From NCBI RefSeq assembly GCF_013112225.1, contig NZ_JABFHI010000001.1, positions 248,001 to 312,000 on the forward strand: 64,000 nucleotides of DNA. The letters run 5' to 3'. The notes under the pieces are model-generated. The model had not been told where the DNA came from and ran no database searches. It worked only from the letters and a program-made list of their open reading frames with translations. How positions within the stretch are numbered: the stretch's first letter is position 1; each line of letters begins with the position of its first letter. The DNA comes from Vreelandella azerica. Its GTDB lineage: Bacteria > Pseudomonadota > Gammaproteobacteria > Pseudomonadales > Halomonadaceae. The translations under genes were made by a program, and so were the position numbers. Shown in pieces: positions 47,661 to 56,989 of this stretch.

Positions 47661-48246
47661 GGGTCACCAGCAGGGTCGGCAAGCCCGCTTCGCGCAGCTG
47701 GCCAAATACCAGGGCGCGCATTTCCTGGCGCAGCGCGGTGTCCAGTTTGGAAAACGGCTCATCCAGCAGCACGGCGCGGGGTTGTGATAGCAACAGACGC
47801 ATCAGCGCTACTCGGGCCTGCTGGCCACCGGAAAGGGTCGCCGGGTCGCGGTTTTCAAAGCCTGCCAGCCCGACCTGCTCCAGCGCTTGGGCGATCTGCC
47901 GGTGTTTGTCTGGGGCATGCCGGGGCAGGCCAAAGCGCAAATTCCCCGCCACGCTTAAATGCGGAAACAGCAGCGGGTCCTGAAACAGCAGGCCAATGCC
48001 GCGCTGCTCGGCGGGCAGGGCCAGCAGATTCTGCTCACCCAGGCGCACCTGGCCCTGGGCGTCAAAGGCGCTATCCAGAAAGCCTGCTACAAAGGCTAGC
48101 AGGGTGGACTTGCCCGAGCCGGAAGGCCCCATCACCGTCAGCACCTCGCCGGGTGCAATCCGGGTGTTGACCTGCAGTAATGCTTGCCCCGCCAGGCGGA
48201 TGCAGACCTTTTCCAGAGTCAGTGATTCAGTCGCAGCGTCGTTCAC
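47608..48246 (-). CDS. ynjD: ABC transporter ATPase, YnjD-like
   Basis: A 212-residue importer ATPase. Walker A is MGPSGSGKSTLLAFVAG, the Q-loop is IGLLFQDPLLFPHLS, the signature is LSGGQQARVALMRLLL, Walker B is AVLLDEPFSKLDTA and the H-loop is LLVTHDEADAAA. It uses a GTG start with AAGGAAG upstream. Gene order (binding protein, permease, ATPase) matches the ynjBCD transporters of E. coli, annotated as thiamine/uncharacterised importers. Confidence 0.88.
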   Translation of the reverse strand: MNDAATESLTLEKVCIRLAGQALLQVNTRIAPGEVLTVMGPSGSGKSTLLAFVAGFLDSAFDAQGQVRLGEQNLLALPAEQRGIGLLFQDPLLFPHLSVAGNLRFGLPRHAPDKHRQIAQALEQVGLAGFENRDPATLSGGQQARVALMRLLLSQPRAVLLDEPFSKLDTALRQEMRALVFGQLREAGLPTLLVTHDEADAAAAGGPIIALG

Positions 48247-48269
48247 AGGCTTCCTTGATCAATATGCGG

Positions 48270-49943
48270 TTAACGATTGGATTCCCGCTGGGTGACACCT
48301 AGCCAGCGGGGCAGCGCCAGGGCGATGATAAAGCCGATCAGCGGCAGGCCTGCCTGTACCAGCGCCCAGACGCCGATCAGACGTCGGTTGCCGCCAGAGG
48401 CCAGGGCGACGGCTTCGGTGGTTACCGTTGTGACCCTTCCTGCGCCAAGAAGTTGAGTCGGCAGATACTGGCCGATGCTTACCGCCAGGCCGACGGCCAC
48501 TGCCGTCAGCAGTGGCGCCAGCAGCAGCGGCAGGCGAACCTTCCAGAATGCCCGGTTGCGGGAGATGCCAAGTGATTGGGCGACCTGTAACCAGCGTGGG
48601 TCCAGGCGCCGATAAGACTCGCCCAGGGAGAGATACACATAGGGCAGTACAAAGAGTGCATGTCCTGCGACTACCAACAGAAGCTGCGGACGCACGCCGA
48701 TCTGTTCAGCAGCTACTACCAGGCCGAACAGAAAGGCGATCTGCGGTACCAGCAGGGGTAAATATAACAGCCATAGTGCCCGGCGGGGATGAAGGTGCTG
48801 ACGCTGTTCGTTTTCCAGCGCGGCCACCACCAGCAGGGTCGCCAGGCCGGTGGCGACCAGTGCAATCACCCCAGTGGTGACCAGGGGCGCTGCCAGCATG
48901 GCGGCGCTGCGCTGCCAGTGATCAAGCACCAGGGATTGCGGTAAAAACTCCGGAAAGCGCCAGAAACCGGCCACTGAAAACAGCGCCAGGCCGAGCAGAG
49001 CCGCAAGGGCGGTCAGGCTGGTCAAGGCCAAGCCACCACGGCCTGCCACTGTTAGCGTTGCCGCGCCGCGGCGGCGGCTGCCGTTGGTTAGCCAGTGTCG
49101 GCTAAACCGCCGAACCAACTGTTCCAGCAGCCACCAGCTGATAAGGGCGGCCAGGGTGACGCCAAGCTGGAGTACTGCGGCCGCTGATGCCATAAAGCGC
49201 CGGGTGATATCCGGGTCGTTGAACCAGCCCAGAATCGAGACACTCAGGGTCGAGGGCAGCCGTGGGCCGAGTATCAGCGCCATATCTACTACCGAGGTGG
49301 CATAGGCAATCACGGCATACACCGGCAGGCGAATCAGCGGGTAGAGAGCGGGAAGGATCACTTTCAGCCAGGCAATGGTCGGGGCATAACCCAGTGAACG
49401 CGCCAGTTGCAGGCGCTTGTCAGCCTGCAGCTGTGGCAGTGCCGCCAGGCTCATCAGCAGCAGAAAGGGCGCTTCCTTGAGCACCAGGCCAAAGGTTAAT
49501 GCCAGCCCCCAGGGGTCATTGACAATCAGCGCATCCGGCGGGCTTTGCCAGCCGGACGGCCAGGGAGAAATCAACCGGGCCATCAGCCCTGAAGGGGCGA
49601 TCAGAAAGGCAAAACCAAAGGCCACGGCAGCATGGGGAATCGCCAGCAGGGGTGAGACCAGGCGACGTAGGCTGCGATCCAACAAGGTGCCTTGGCTGGC
49701 GGCTAGAAACAGCACCACGACCAGCAGAGCCAGCGCCGTGCTGGCGAGGCCGCTGGAAAAGCTGACAGCCACCGAGCGCCATAGCCCCGGCTGGCTGAAC
49801 AGGGCCTGCCAGGGCGCAAGGCTCAACTGCTCGCCACCCAGCACCGGTAGATAGCCAAAGGCAGGCAGCAGTACCATACCCAGCCCTGCAGTGACCGGGA
49901 TCACCAGCAGGGCAATCATCAGGACCGGCACATAGCGCAACAT
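48270..49943 (-). CDS. ynjC: ABC transporter permease, YnjC-like (two fused permease halves)
   Basis: About 557 residues with roughly 12 helices forming two BPD-transport domains. The EAA loops are visible: LAALPQLQADKRLQLARSLG, then YAPTIAWLKVILPALYPLI, in the first half; WLQVAQSLGISRNRAFWKVR, then LPLLLAPLL, in the second. This tandem layout is that of YnjC and ThiP. ATG at 49943 is taken as the start (a TTG at 49946 is also in frame). The cargo is not evident. Confidence 0.87.
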   Translation of the reverse strand: MLRYVPVLMIALLVIPVTAGLGMVLLPAFGYLPVLGGEQLSLAPWQALFSQPGLWRSVAVSFSSGLASTALALLVVVLFLAASQGTLLDRSLRRLVSPLLAIPHAAVAFGFAFLIAPSGLMARLISPWPSGWQSPPDALIVNDPWGLALTFGLVLKEAPFLLLMSLAALPQLQADKRLQLARSLGYAPTIAWLKVILPALYPLIRLPVYAVIAYATSVVDMALILGPRLPSTLSVSILGWFNDPDITRRFMASAAAVLQLGVTLAALISWWLLEQLVRRFSRHWLTNGSRRRGAATLTVAGRGGLALTSLTALAALLGLALFSVAGFWRFPEFLPQSLVLDHWQRSAAMLAAPLVTTGVIALVATGLATLLVVAALENEQRQHLHPRRALWLLYLPLLVPQIAFLFGLVVAAEQIGVRPQLLLVVAGHALFVLPYVYLSLGESYRRLDPRWLQVAQSLGISRNRAFWKVRLPLLLAPLLTAVAVGLAVSIGQYLPTQLLGAGRVTTVTTEAVALASGGNRRLIGVWALVQAGLPLIGFIIALALPRWLGVTQRESNR

Positions 49944-49978
49944 CAATCAGTTACCACCATCATCAGTTGACACCCCTA

Positions 49979-51208
49979 TTAGTTGACACCATAGCGCTCA
50001 AGCCAGGTGTCCTGCAGCGCTGTCATCCAGCTGGGGTGAGGCTCGGCCAGGGTGTTGGAAAGTGCATCAACGGGTAGTGCTGAGGGGTGCTGTTCGCCCT
50101 GCTCGAACATGGCCTGATCGCTGTCGTCCAGCTGGCCGATGGCCAGCACGCTGCGGTCACCCCACATGTCCAGCGACTGCTTTTGTGCCTGTGCTTCTGG
50201 CGACAGCAGGAAGTTGGCCAGCGCCATGGCGCCTGCCTTGTGGGGTGAGTTATAGGGAATGGCCACAAAGTGAACGTTGCCCAGAGTGCCATCTTCCAAC
50301 ACATAGCTGCGCACGCTAGGGGGCAGCTCATACTCCATGACGGCCACGGCCGCATCGGTGGGGTAGAAGGAAAACGCCAGGCTGAGCTCGCCATCACTCA
50401 TCAGGGTGCGCAGGTTGGGGCCGGAATCGGGAAAGCTGCGACCGCTGCGCCACAGGTGGGGATGCAGCTCATCCAGGTAGGCCCATAGCGGCGCGGTGAT
50501 TTCTGCAAAGTCGCTATCTTCCACCGGCTGGTAAAGCGCAGCGTCCTGGTCACTGAGTTCGATCAGCGCCTGTTTCAGGAAGGTGCTGCCGGTAAAGTCG
50601 GGAATCCGCGGGTAGCTGAATTGGCCAGGGTTTTGCTTGGCCCATGCTAGCAGGGCGTCAATGCTCTGGGGCGGTGCGTCTACCTGGGCGCTGTCATAAT
50701 AAAAGGTAATCTGCGCCTTGCCCCAGGGGGATTCGTAGCCGTCAGTGGGCAGGGTGAAGTCGGTAACTACTTCCGGGTTGTTGTCCGGGTCGGTCAGGGC
50801 AAAGTGGGGCAGCGCATCGGCGAAGGGCCCGAACAGCAGATCCTGTTCGCGCATGGCGGCGAAGTTTTCACCGTTGATCCAGATCAGATCGATACTGCCC
50901 TCGTCGTCATTGCCAGCCTGTTTTTCCCCCAGTACCCGTGCCACCGCGCTGCTGGTGTCGTCCAGTTTGACGTGCTCTACCTCGACCCCGAAGTCTGCCT
51001 GCATCTGCTCGGCGACCCAGGCGATATAGCGGTTGGTGCGCGCATCGCCGCCCCAGGCGTTCCAGTAGACGGTCTGGCCATCGGCCTCTTCCAGCACCTT
51101 CTGCCAATTATCCGGGTCAGGTGCGGCCACAGCAGGGAGTGCGCCGGGCAGTGCAGCGGCCAGCATGGCGGTAGCGATAACCGCCGAAAGTAGAGTCTTA
51201 CGTTTCAT
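49979..51208 (-). CDS. ynjB: ABC transporter substrate-binding protein, YnjB-like
   Basis: About 409 residues. The signal peptide is MKRKTLLSAVIATAMLAAAL, with cleavage near VAA-PDP. The mature protein has VYWNAWGGDARTNRYIAWVA and LIWINGENFAAMREQDLLFG, both typical of YnjB-type periplasmic binding proteins, and a C-terminal SLAFSFYPTDAAVAVMEYEL. The start at 51208 follows GAGG; in-frame alternatives at 51211 and 51223 exist. It delivers an unknown ligand to the YnjC/YnjD-like permease and ATPase. Confidence 0.87.
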   Translation of the reverse strand: MKRKTLLSAVIATAMLAAALPGALPAVAAPDPDNWQKVLEEADGQTVYWNAWGGDARTNRYIAWVAEQMQADFGVEVEHVKLDDTSSAVARVLGEKQAGNDDEGSIDLIWINGENFAAMREQDLLFGPFADALPHFALTDPDNNPEVVTDFTLPTDGYESPWGKAQITFYYDSAQVDAPPQSIDALLAWAKQNPGQFSYPRIPDFTGSTFLKQALIELSDQDAALYQPVEDSDFAEITAPLWAYLDELHPHLWRSGRSFPDSGPNLRTLMSDGELSLAFSFYPTDAAVAVMEYELPPSVRSYVLEDGTLGNVHFVAIPYNSPHKAGAMALANFLLSPEAQAQKQSLDMWGDRSVLAIGQLDDSDQAMFEQGEQHPSALPVDALSNTLAEPHPSWMTALQDTWLERYGVN

Positions 51209-51231
51209 CATGAACCTCGTCAAATCAGGTG

Positions 51232-52266
51232 CTAGAGCGTTGTTTGCAGGTGAAGGAGTTCGTTGTGAACGTGTTCGATGGCCGCTGGCGACAGATAGTG
51301 TTCGACCCGATCACGCACATGGGCAATCACGCTGGCATCGGTCAGCTCTGCCGACCAGTCCTGGCCGCGGTGCTCAGCATCTTTGCTGTGTAAATGCTGG
51401 GCGCGCCATTTGGCACACCAGGTCAGTGACCATAACCAGGTGGCCCGGCGACAAGCGATCAGGGTTTGTGCGCTGGGTGATTGGCCCATGCGCGCCTGCC
51501 AGCGGCGATAAAAGTCAATCACCTGATCGTGGGTGAGCACCGCCTGGCTGTTCACGTCCCAGGTGGTTGAGGTGTAAAGCGAGGTGTGAGCCAGATCAAT
51601 CCCCGGCAGTCCGTAACGGCATTTTTCCAGATCGACCAGCACGGCCTGACCATCCTGAGTGATCAGGAAATTACCTGGGTGGGTATCAAAACTGATCAGG
51701 CAGCGTTTTGAATCCGGCAGGGTAACCGGCAGGGCATCGAGTTCGTCACGCACCCGCGCGATGGTATCCGGGTTCAGGTCGGCCTTGTTCAGCCATTCGG
51801 CCTGGCGGCTGACTTCCTCGCGCATCGCTTGCCAGGGGTCGTCGGGTGCCAGCAGCGGCGCTGTGTGTTTCGGTAAAGGCAGCTGGTGAAGGCTGGCCAG
51901 GGTTTCCGCGATGCGCGGTAGATCTTCCGGCAGTTGCGCCAAGCGGCCTTCAATGGCGTCAACCACTAAGCCGCCACGGGGCAGCGTCTCGCTAACCGGT
52001 AGAATGCCGTGCAGCCGGGGAACATGACCACCGGCGCTGGCGCGCTCATAGCAGGCGGCTTCATAGGCCAGGTTATCGGCGGGGCCCAGGTCCATCTGGC
52101 TCTGTTTGGGAAGCCGAGCGACCCAGTCATCGCCGGTGCGGTGAATCCAGATATGGTCATGGGCCAGGCCGGTGTCCGCCATGGCCGACAAATACTGGTA
52201 GTCAATGCCTGCCAGTTTCAGCTGTGCGGCCAGGGCCTGCTGCTGTGCCTCAAAAGATGTTGACAT
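51232..52266 (-). CDS. APH/ChoK-family phosphotransferase
   Basis: A 344-residue kinase-like protein. The catalytic loop is CLISFDTHPGNFLITQ (the HxDxxxxN class is here DTHPGN), and the metal loop is AVLVDLEKCRYGLPGIDLAH. The N-terminal lobe has DHIWIHRTGDDWVARLPKQS. Relatives phosphorylate choline, thiamine, aminoglycosides or similar small alcohols. As the first gene of the operon, 24 bases before the ABC importer genes, it could phosphorylate and trap the imported compound (inference). Confidence 0.85.
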   Translation of the reverse strand: MSTSFEAQQQALAAQLKLAGIDYQYLSAMADTGLAHDHIWIHRTGDDWVARLPKQSQMDLGPADNLAYEAACYERASAGGHVPRLHGILPVSETLPRGGLVVDAIEGRLAQLPEDLPRIAETLASLHQLPLPKHTAPLLAPDDPWQAMREEVSRQAEWLNKADLNPDTIARVRDELDALPVTLPDSKRCLISFDTHPGNFLITQDGQAVLVDLEKCRYGLPGIDLAHTSLYTSTTWDVNSQAVLTHDQVIDFYRRWQARMGQSPSAQTLIACRRATWLWSLTWCAKWRAQHLHSKDAEHRGQDWSAELTDASVIAHVRDRVEHYLSPAAIEHVHNELLHLQTTL

Positions 52267-52473
52267 GGAGTGCTCTTGTTGATGGCTGAAAGCGTAATCT
52301 TACAAGTGTCTTTAACGCTCAGTGAGCGTTCTTGTACCAACCTTACACGTTTTGCAAAAGAAAATTGACCTCAAGCGCCTCTAAGACGTTAGGTGAATGG
52401 TCTGCCAGCACTAGGGAATCTACTATCTCGCGTAGAATATTTACTAATTCCGCCATTTTCATCGAGGCCCCGC

Positions 52474-54255
52474 ATGAATTACTACGCCGCTCCCGTGCGC
52501 GATATGCGCTTTGTGCTTGAAGAACTACTCTCTCACCGCTCGCTGGCCCTGCCGGGGTTTGAAGAAGCCTCCCCGGATCTGATTGACGCCGTTCTTGAAG
52601 AAGCCGCCAAGCTGGCCAACGACGTCTGGGCGCCGCTCAACGACGTGGGCGACAAGCAGGGCACCCAGCGCCATGAAGATGGCAGTATTACCACTGCGCC
52701 GGGCTTTGCCGAGGCCTATCAGGCTTATGCTGAGGGTGGCTGGAACGGGATTGGCGTTTCTGAAGCCCTGGGCGGCCAGAATCTGCCCGAGGTGGTGGCC
52801 AGTGCCGTTCAGGAAATGCTCCACGGCGCCAATATGGCGCTGGGCCTGTGCCCCATGCTGACCGCTGGCGCCATTGAAGCTATCGCCCACCACGGCAGCG
52901 ATGAGCAGAAAGCGCTCTACCTGCCCAAGCTGGTGGAAGGCACCTGGACGGGGACTATGAACCTGACCGAACCCCAGGCCGGCTCGGATCTTTCCAAGGT
53001 GCGCACCAAGGCAGTACCTGAGGGTAACCACTACCGCATCAGCGGACAGAAAATCTATATCACCTGGGGCGAACACGACGCTGCCGAGAACATTATTCAT
53101 CTGGTGCTGGCCCGCAAGCCGGATGCCCCGGAAGGCAACAAGGGCATCTCGTTATTTCTGGTGCCGAAGCTTTTAGTTAATGCCGATGGCTCACTGGGCG
53201 AGCGTAACGATGTGACCTGTGCTTCCATCGAGCACAAGCTGGGCATTCACGGCTCACCTACCTGCACCTTGAGCTTCGGTGAAAAAGACGGGGCGATTGG
53301 TTATCTGGTGGGTGAAGAAGGCCGTGGCCTGAATCATATGTTCACCATGATGAACGAAGCGCGCCACAAGGTGGGTGTACAGGGCATCGGGCTCGCTGAG
53401 CGCGCCTGCCAGCATGCGGTTGCCTACGCCCTTGACCGCACCCAGGGGCGTAGCCCGCGCTCTGGTAAGTCGGACTGTTCAATCAGTGATCATCTTGACG
53501 TGCGCCGCATGCTGCTTTCCATGCGCGCCCGCACCGATGCCCTACGCGCTCTGGCGCTGACCTGCGCCGCCGAGCTGGATAGTGCCCGCCACGGTGCCTC
53601 TGATGCCGAACGCGAGAGGGCCCAGGCGCGGGTAGATGTACTGATTCCGGTGATCAAGAGTTTCTCGACCGATCAGGCCGTGGATATTGCCTCCATGGGG
53701 ATTCAGGTACATGGCGGCATGGGCTATGTGGAAGAAACCGGGGCCGCTCAACTGTTGCGGGATGCGCGCATAGCGCCTATTTATGAAGGCACCAACGGCA
53801 TTCAGGCGCTGGATCTGGCTGGGCGTAAACTGCAGCGTGATAACGGCGCGGCGTTGACTGCGTTGATGGATGATGTGGATGCCACGGCCGAGCAGCTCAA
53901 GGCGCAGCCGTCGCTGTCCAGCCTGGGAGACGCCCTTGCGGCTGGCAACGGTGATTTACGCGCCGCCATGAAACGGGTGCTGGAGCAGGGCCAGGCTGAG
54001 GGTGTTGATGCCGTGCAGGCGTATGCCACGCCGTTTCTGAATCTGGCGGGCCACCTGCTGTGTGCTTGGCAGATGGGCGAAGCAGCGCTCAAGGCCCAGG
54101 CCGCGATGGATCAGGGCAGCGATGATCCTTTCTACCCCCATAAGCTGGCCTGTGCCGAGTATGTGATCAGCCAATGGCTACCGGTGGGTCGCGCCCAGCG
54201 CGCCGTGATTGAGTCCGGTATGCAATGCCTGCATGCTTTTGACGCCCAAGTATAG
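52474..54255 (+). CDS. Acyl-CoA dehydrogenase with C-terminal extension (DmdC-like)
   Basis: About 593 residues. It starts MNYYAAPVRDMRFVLEELLS. The dehydrogenase core shows MNLTEPQAGSDLSKVRTKA, YRISGQKIYITWGEHD, IQVHGGMGYVEETGAAQLLR and APIYEGTNGIQALDLAGRKL (catalytic Glu in YEGTNG). About 130 further residues form the C-terminal extension domain (AcadC). This architecture is that of methylmercaptopropionyl-CoA dehydrogenase DmdC and long-chain relatives; the substrate cannot be fixed by sequence alone. The start is chosen because family members begin here. Confidence 0.88.
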   Translation: MNYYAAPVRDMRFVLEELLSHRSLALPGFEEASPDLIDAVLEEAAKLANDVWAPLNDVGDKQGTQRHEDGSITTAPGFAEAYQAYAEGGWNGIGVSEALGGQNLPEVVASAVQEMLHGANMALGLCPMLTAGAIEAIAHHGSDEQKALYLPKLVEGTWTGTMNLTEPQAGSDLSKVRTKAVPEGNHYRISGQKIYITWGEHDAAENIIHLVLARKPDAPEGNKGISLFLVPKLLVNADGSLGERNDVTCASIEHKLGIHGSPTCTLSFGEKDGAIGYLVGEEGRGLNHMFTMMNEARHKVGVQGIGLAERACQHAVAYALDRTQGRSPRSGKSDCSISDHLDVRRMLLSMRARTDALRALALTCAAELDSARHGASDAERERAQARVDVLIPVIKSFSTDQAVDIASMGIQVHGGMGYVEETGAAQLLRDARIAPIYEGTNGIQALDLAGRKLQRDNGAALTALMDDVDATAEQLKAQPSLSSLGDALAAGNGDLRAAMKRVLEQGQAEGVDAVQAYATPFLNLAGHLLCAWQMGEAALKAQAAMDQGSDDPFYPHKLACAEYVISQWLPVGRAQRAVIESGMQCLHAFDAQV

Positions 54256-54300
54256 GCATTGTTTAGAAACGTCATCCAACAATCAGAAGAGATTATCAGC

Positions 54301-55925
54301 ATGTCAATTTTTGAACAGGATTTGCCTAAAGTACAGGCTAACCATGTTGCGCTTTCGCCACTGACCTTTATCGAGCGCTCTGCCAGCGTATATCCGGATT
54401 ACCCCGCCGTTGTGCATGGCGAGATCCGCCGCAGCTGGGCCGAGACCTGGGCGCGCTGCCGCCAGCTGGCCTCCGCCCTGGCCGGGCGTGGCCTCAAGCC
54501 GGGGATACGGTAGCGGCCATGCTGCCCAACGTACCGGCCATGTTTGAAGCGCATTTTGGCGTGCCGCTGGCGGGCTGCGTGCTGAACACCCTGAACATCC
54601 GCCTGGATGCCGAGGCTATTGGCTATATGCTGGCCCATGGGGAGGCTAAGGCGGTGCTGGTGGACCCGGAGTTTGCCGATGTGGTCAAGGCCGCAGTGGA
54701 AACCCTGGACACCAAGCCGCTGCTGATTGACGTGGCCGATGAAGAATTTCTCGGCGCTGTGCCGGGTATCGGCGAGGTGGAGTACGAAGCGCTATTGGCA
54801 GAAGGCGATGCTGATTACCCCTATCAGCTGCCCGAAGACGAATGGCAGGCGATTTCTCTGAACTATACCTCCGGCACCACTGGCAAGCCCAAAGGCGTGG
54901 TCTATCACCATCGCGGTGCTTATCTGAACGCGGTAAGCAATATTCTGGAATGGGCCATGCCCCATCATCCGGTCTATCTGTGGACGCTGCCCATGTTTCA
55001 CTGCAACGGCTGGTGCTTCCCGTGGACGATTGCTGCCAACGCTGGGGTTAGCGTCTGCTTGCGCAAGGTGGACCCAAAACGCATCATGCAGCTGATTCAG
55101 CAGGAAAAAGTGACTCACTTCAGCGGCGCGCCGATTATTCTCAACGGCCTGATCAACCTGCCCAAAGAGGATCAGTGCCAGTTCGAACATACTATCAAGG
55201 TCACCACCGCAGGGGCCGCGCCGCCCGCTTCGGTGATCTCCGGGGTGGAAGCACTGGGCATTGAAGTCACCCATGTGTACGGCCTGACCGAAGTGTACGG
55301 GCCGGTCACCGTTTGCGCCTGGCATGATGCCTGGAACGAGCTGCCGCTGGAAGAGCGCGCACGCCTGAAAGCCCGTCAGGGGGTGCGCTACCACATGCTG
55401 GAAGCACTGTGCGTGGCCGACCCCAACACCCTGGAGCCGGTGCCCAAGGATGGCAAGACAATGGGCGAGATCATGATGCGCGGCAACAACGTCATGAAAG
55501 GCTACCTCAAGAACAAGGCAGCCACCGAGCAGGCGTTGGAGGGTGGCTGGTACCATACCGGCGATCTGGCCGTCTGGCACGCCGATGGTTATATCGAAAT
55601 CAAGGATCGCTCCAAAGACATCATCATCTCTGGCGGTGAGAACATTTCCACCATTGAGGTGGAAGATGCCATCTATTCCCACCCGGCGGTGGAAGAAGCG
55701 GCGGTCGTCGCCAAGCCAGATGAGAAATGGGGTGAAACGCCCTGTGCTTTCGTCAAGCTGAAGATTGGTTATGGCGAAGTGACCGAAGAGGACATCATTG
55801 CCCACTGCCGCGAGCGGCTGGCGAGTTACAAGCTGCCCAAAACGATCATTTTCAGCGACCTGCCGAAGACCTCCACTGGCAAGATCCAGAAATTTGTATT
55901 ACGTGACGAAGCCCGCAATCAGTAA
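54301..55925 (+). CDS. AMP-forming acyl-CoA synthetase, AlkK/DmdB-like (one frameshift)
   Basis: About 541 residues when one G is restored at 54501-54504 (GRGLKPGDTVAAMLPNVPAM). It then continues with ISLNYTSGTTGKPKGVVYHH (P-loop), HVYGLTEVYGPVTVCAW, GWYHTGDLAVWHADGYIEIK and the catalytic Lys in KTSTGKIQKFVLR. The gene is 45 bases after the dehydrogenase and 39 before the hydroxyacyl-CoA dehydrogenase, forming a beta-oxidation-like unit. The activated acid may be medium-chain or methylmercaptopropionate (DmdB-type). Confidence 0.9.
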
Positions 55926-55964
55926 CCGAGCCAGATCTTACCCGAACGTATACAGGAGCACATT

Positions 55965-56813
55965 ATGAGCGAACAGATGATTGGTGTCGTAGGCGCCGGC
56001 ACCATGGGTCAGGGGATTGCCCAGGTGGTGGCTGCCAGCGGCTTTGCTACCCGCCTTTATGATGTGGCTGATGAGCAGCTGACCCGTGCTCAGGCCAATA
56101 TTGAGAAAGGGCTTGGCAAGCTGGTTAGCAAGGAAAAAATGTCGGCGGACGACAAAGACGCTGCTATGGCTCGGCTTTCCACCACTACAGCACTGGAAGC
56201 CCTGGCCGATTGCGCGATTATCATTGAAGCCGCGCCGGAGCAGCCAGCCCTCAAGGAAAAGCTGTTTCGCGATCTGAGTAACCTTAGCAGTCAGGCGATT
56301 CTGGCCTCCAATACTTCGTCGCTGTCACTGACCCGATTGGCAGCCGTCTGCGAGCGCCCTGAGCGGGTGGTTGGTATGCACTTCTTCAATCCGGTGCCGG
56401 TGCTCAAGCTAGTTGAGGTGATTCGTGCCGAGCAAACCAGCGATGCCACCGTTGAGCAGATCCAGAACCTGGCCAAGGCGTTAGGTAAAACCGCCGTTCC
56501 AGTCGGGGATTCTCCAGGCTTTGCGGTCAATCGCCTGCTGGTGCCGATGATCAACGAAGCCGCGTTTCTGGTCCAGGAAGGTGCCGCCACGCCGGAAGCT
56601 GTGGATGAGGCGATGAAGCTGGGGGCAGCCCACCCCATGGGGCCGCTGGCGCTGGCTGACCTGATTGGTCTGGATGTGTGCCTGGCGATCATGGAAGTAC
56701 TGCAGAACGGCTTTGGCGACCCCAAATACCGCCCCTGTCCACTGCTCAAGCGAATGGTGGATGCGGGCTACCTGGGCCGCAAGTCAGGCCGTGGCTTCCA
56801 CATCTATAATTAA
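55965..56813 (+). CDS. 3-hydroxyacyl-CoA dehydrogenase (HbdA/PaaH type)
   Basis: A 282-residue NAD(P)-dependent enzyme. The Rossmann start is IGVVGAGTMGQGIAQVVAAS. The catalytic His is in VVGMHFFNPVPVLKLVEVI, followed by DSPGFAVNRLLVPMINEA and the C-terminal domain GPLALADLIGLDVCLAIM. It oxidises 3-hydroxyacyl-CoA; the single-domain size suits 3-hydroxybutyryl-CoA dehydrogenase. A terminator hairpin follows. Confidence 0.93.
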   Translation: MSEQMIGVVGAGTMGQGIAQVVAASGFATRLYDVADEQLTRAQANIEKGLGKLVSKEKMSADDKDAAMARLSTTTALEALADCAIIIEAAPEQPALKEKLFRDLSNLSSQAILASNTSSLSLTRLAAVCERPERVVGMHFFNPVPVLKLVEVIRAEQTSDATVEQIQNLAKALGKTAVPVGDSPGFAVNRLLVPMINEAAFLVQEGAATPEAVDEAMKLGAAHPMGPLALADLIGLDVCLAIMEVLQNGFGDPKYRPCPLLKRMVDAGYLGRKSGRGFHIYN

Positions 56814-56838
56814 TCACTGCTCAGTGGAAAGAAGGGAT

Positions 56839-56886
56839 TGCCAGCCAACCAAGCGTTCGCTAGGGTTGAGCTGGCAGTTTTATTTC
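56839..56886 (+). terminator. Terminator after the 3-hydroxyacyl-CoA dehydrogenase gene
   Basis: Stem TGCCAGC-CAACC / GGTTG-A-GCTGGCA with one bulged base, then GTTTTATTT. It separates this gene from the enoyl-CoA hydratase, which thus may have its own promoter. Confidence 0.7.
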
Positions 56887-56989
56887 TCTGGGCCATAATT
56901 CCTCTGGTTCAACACACAGTCACAACAACAAACGTGCATAAAAAAAATGTACTTAAAAACAGATGTACTTAAAAACATAAGGAGCTCCC

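Noticed and set aside
54792..55805. 337-codon open frame antisense to the acyl-CoA synthetase gene
   Set aside because: No domain-like features; the plus strand encodes all synthetase motifs.
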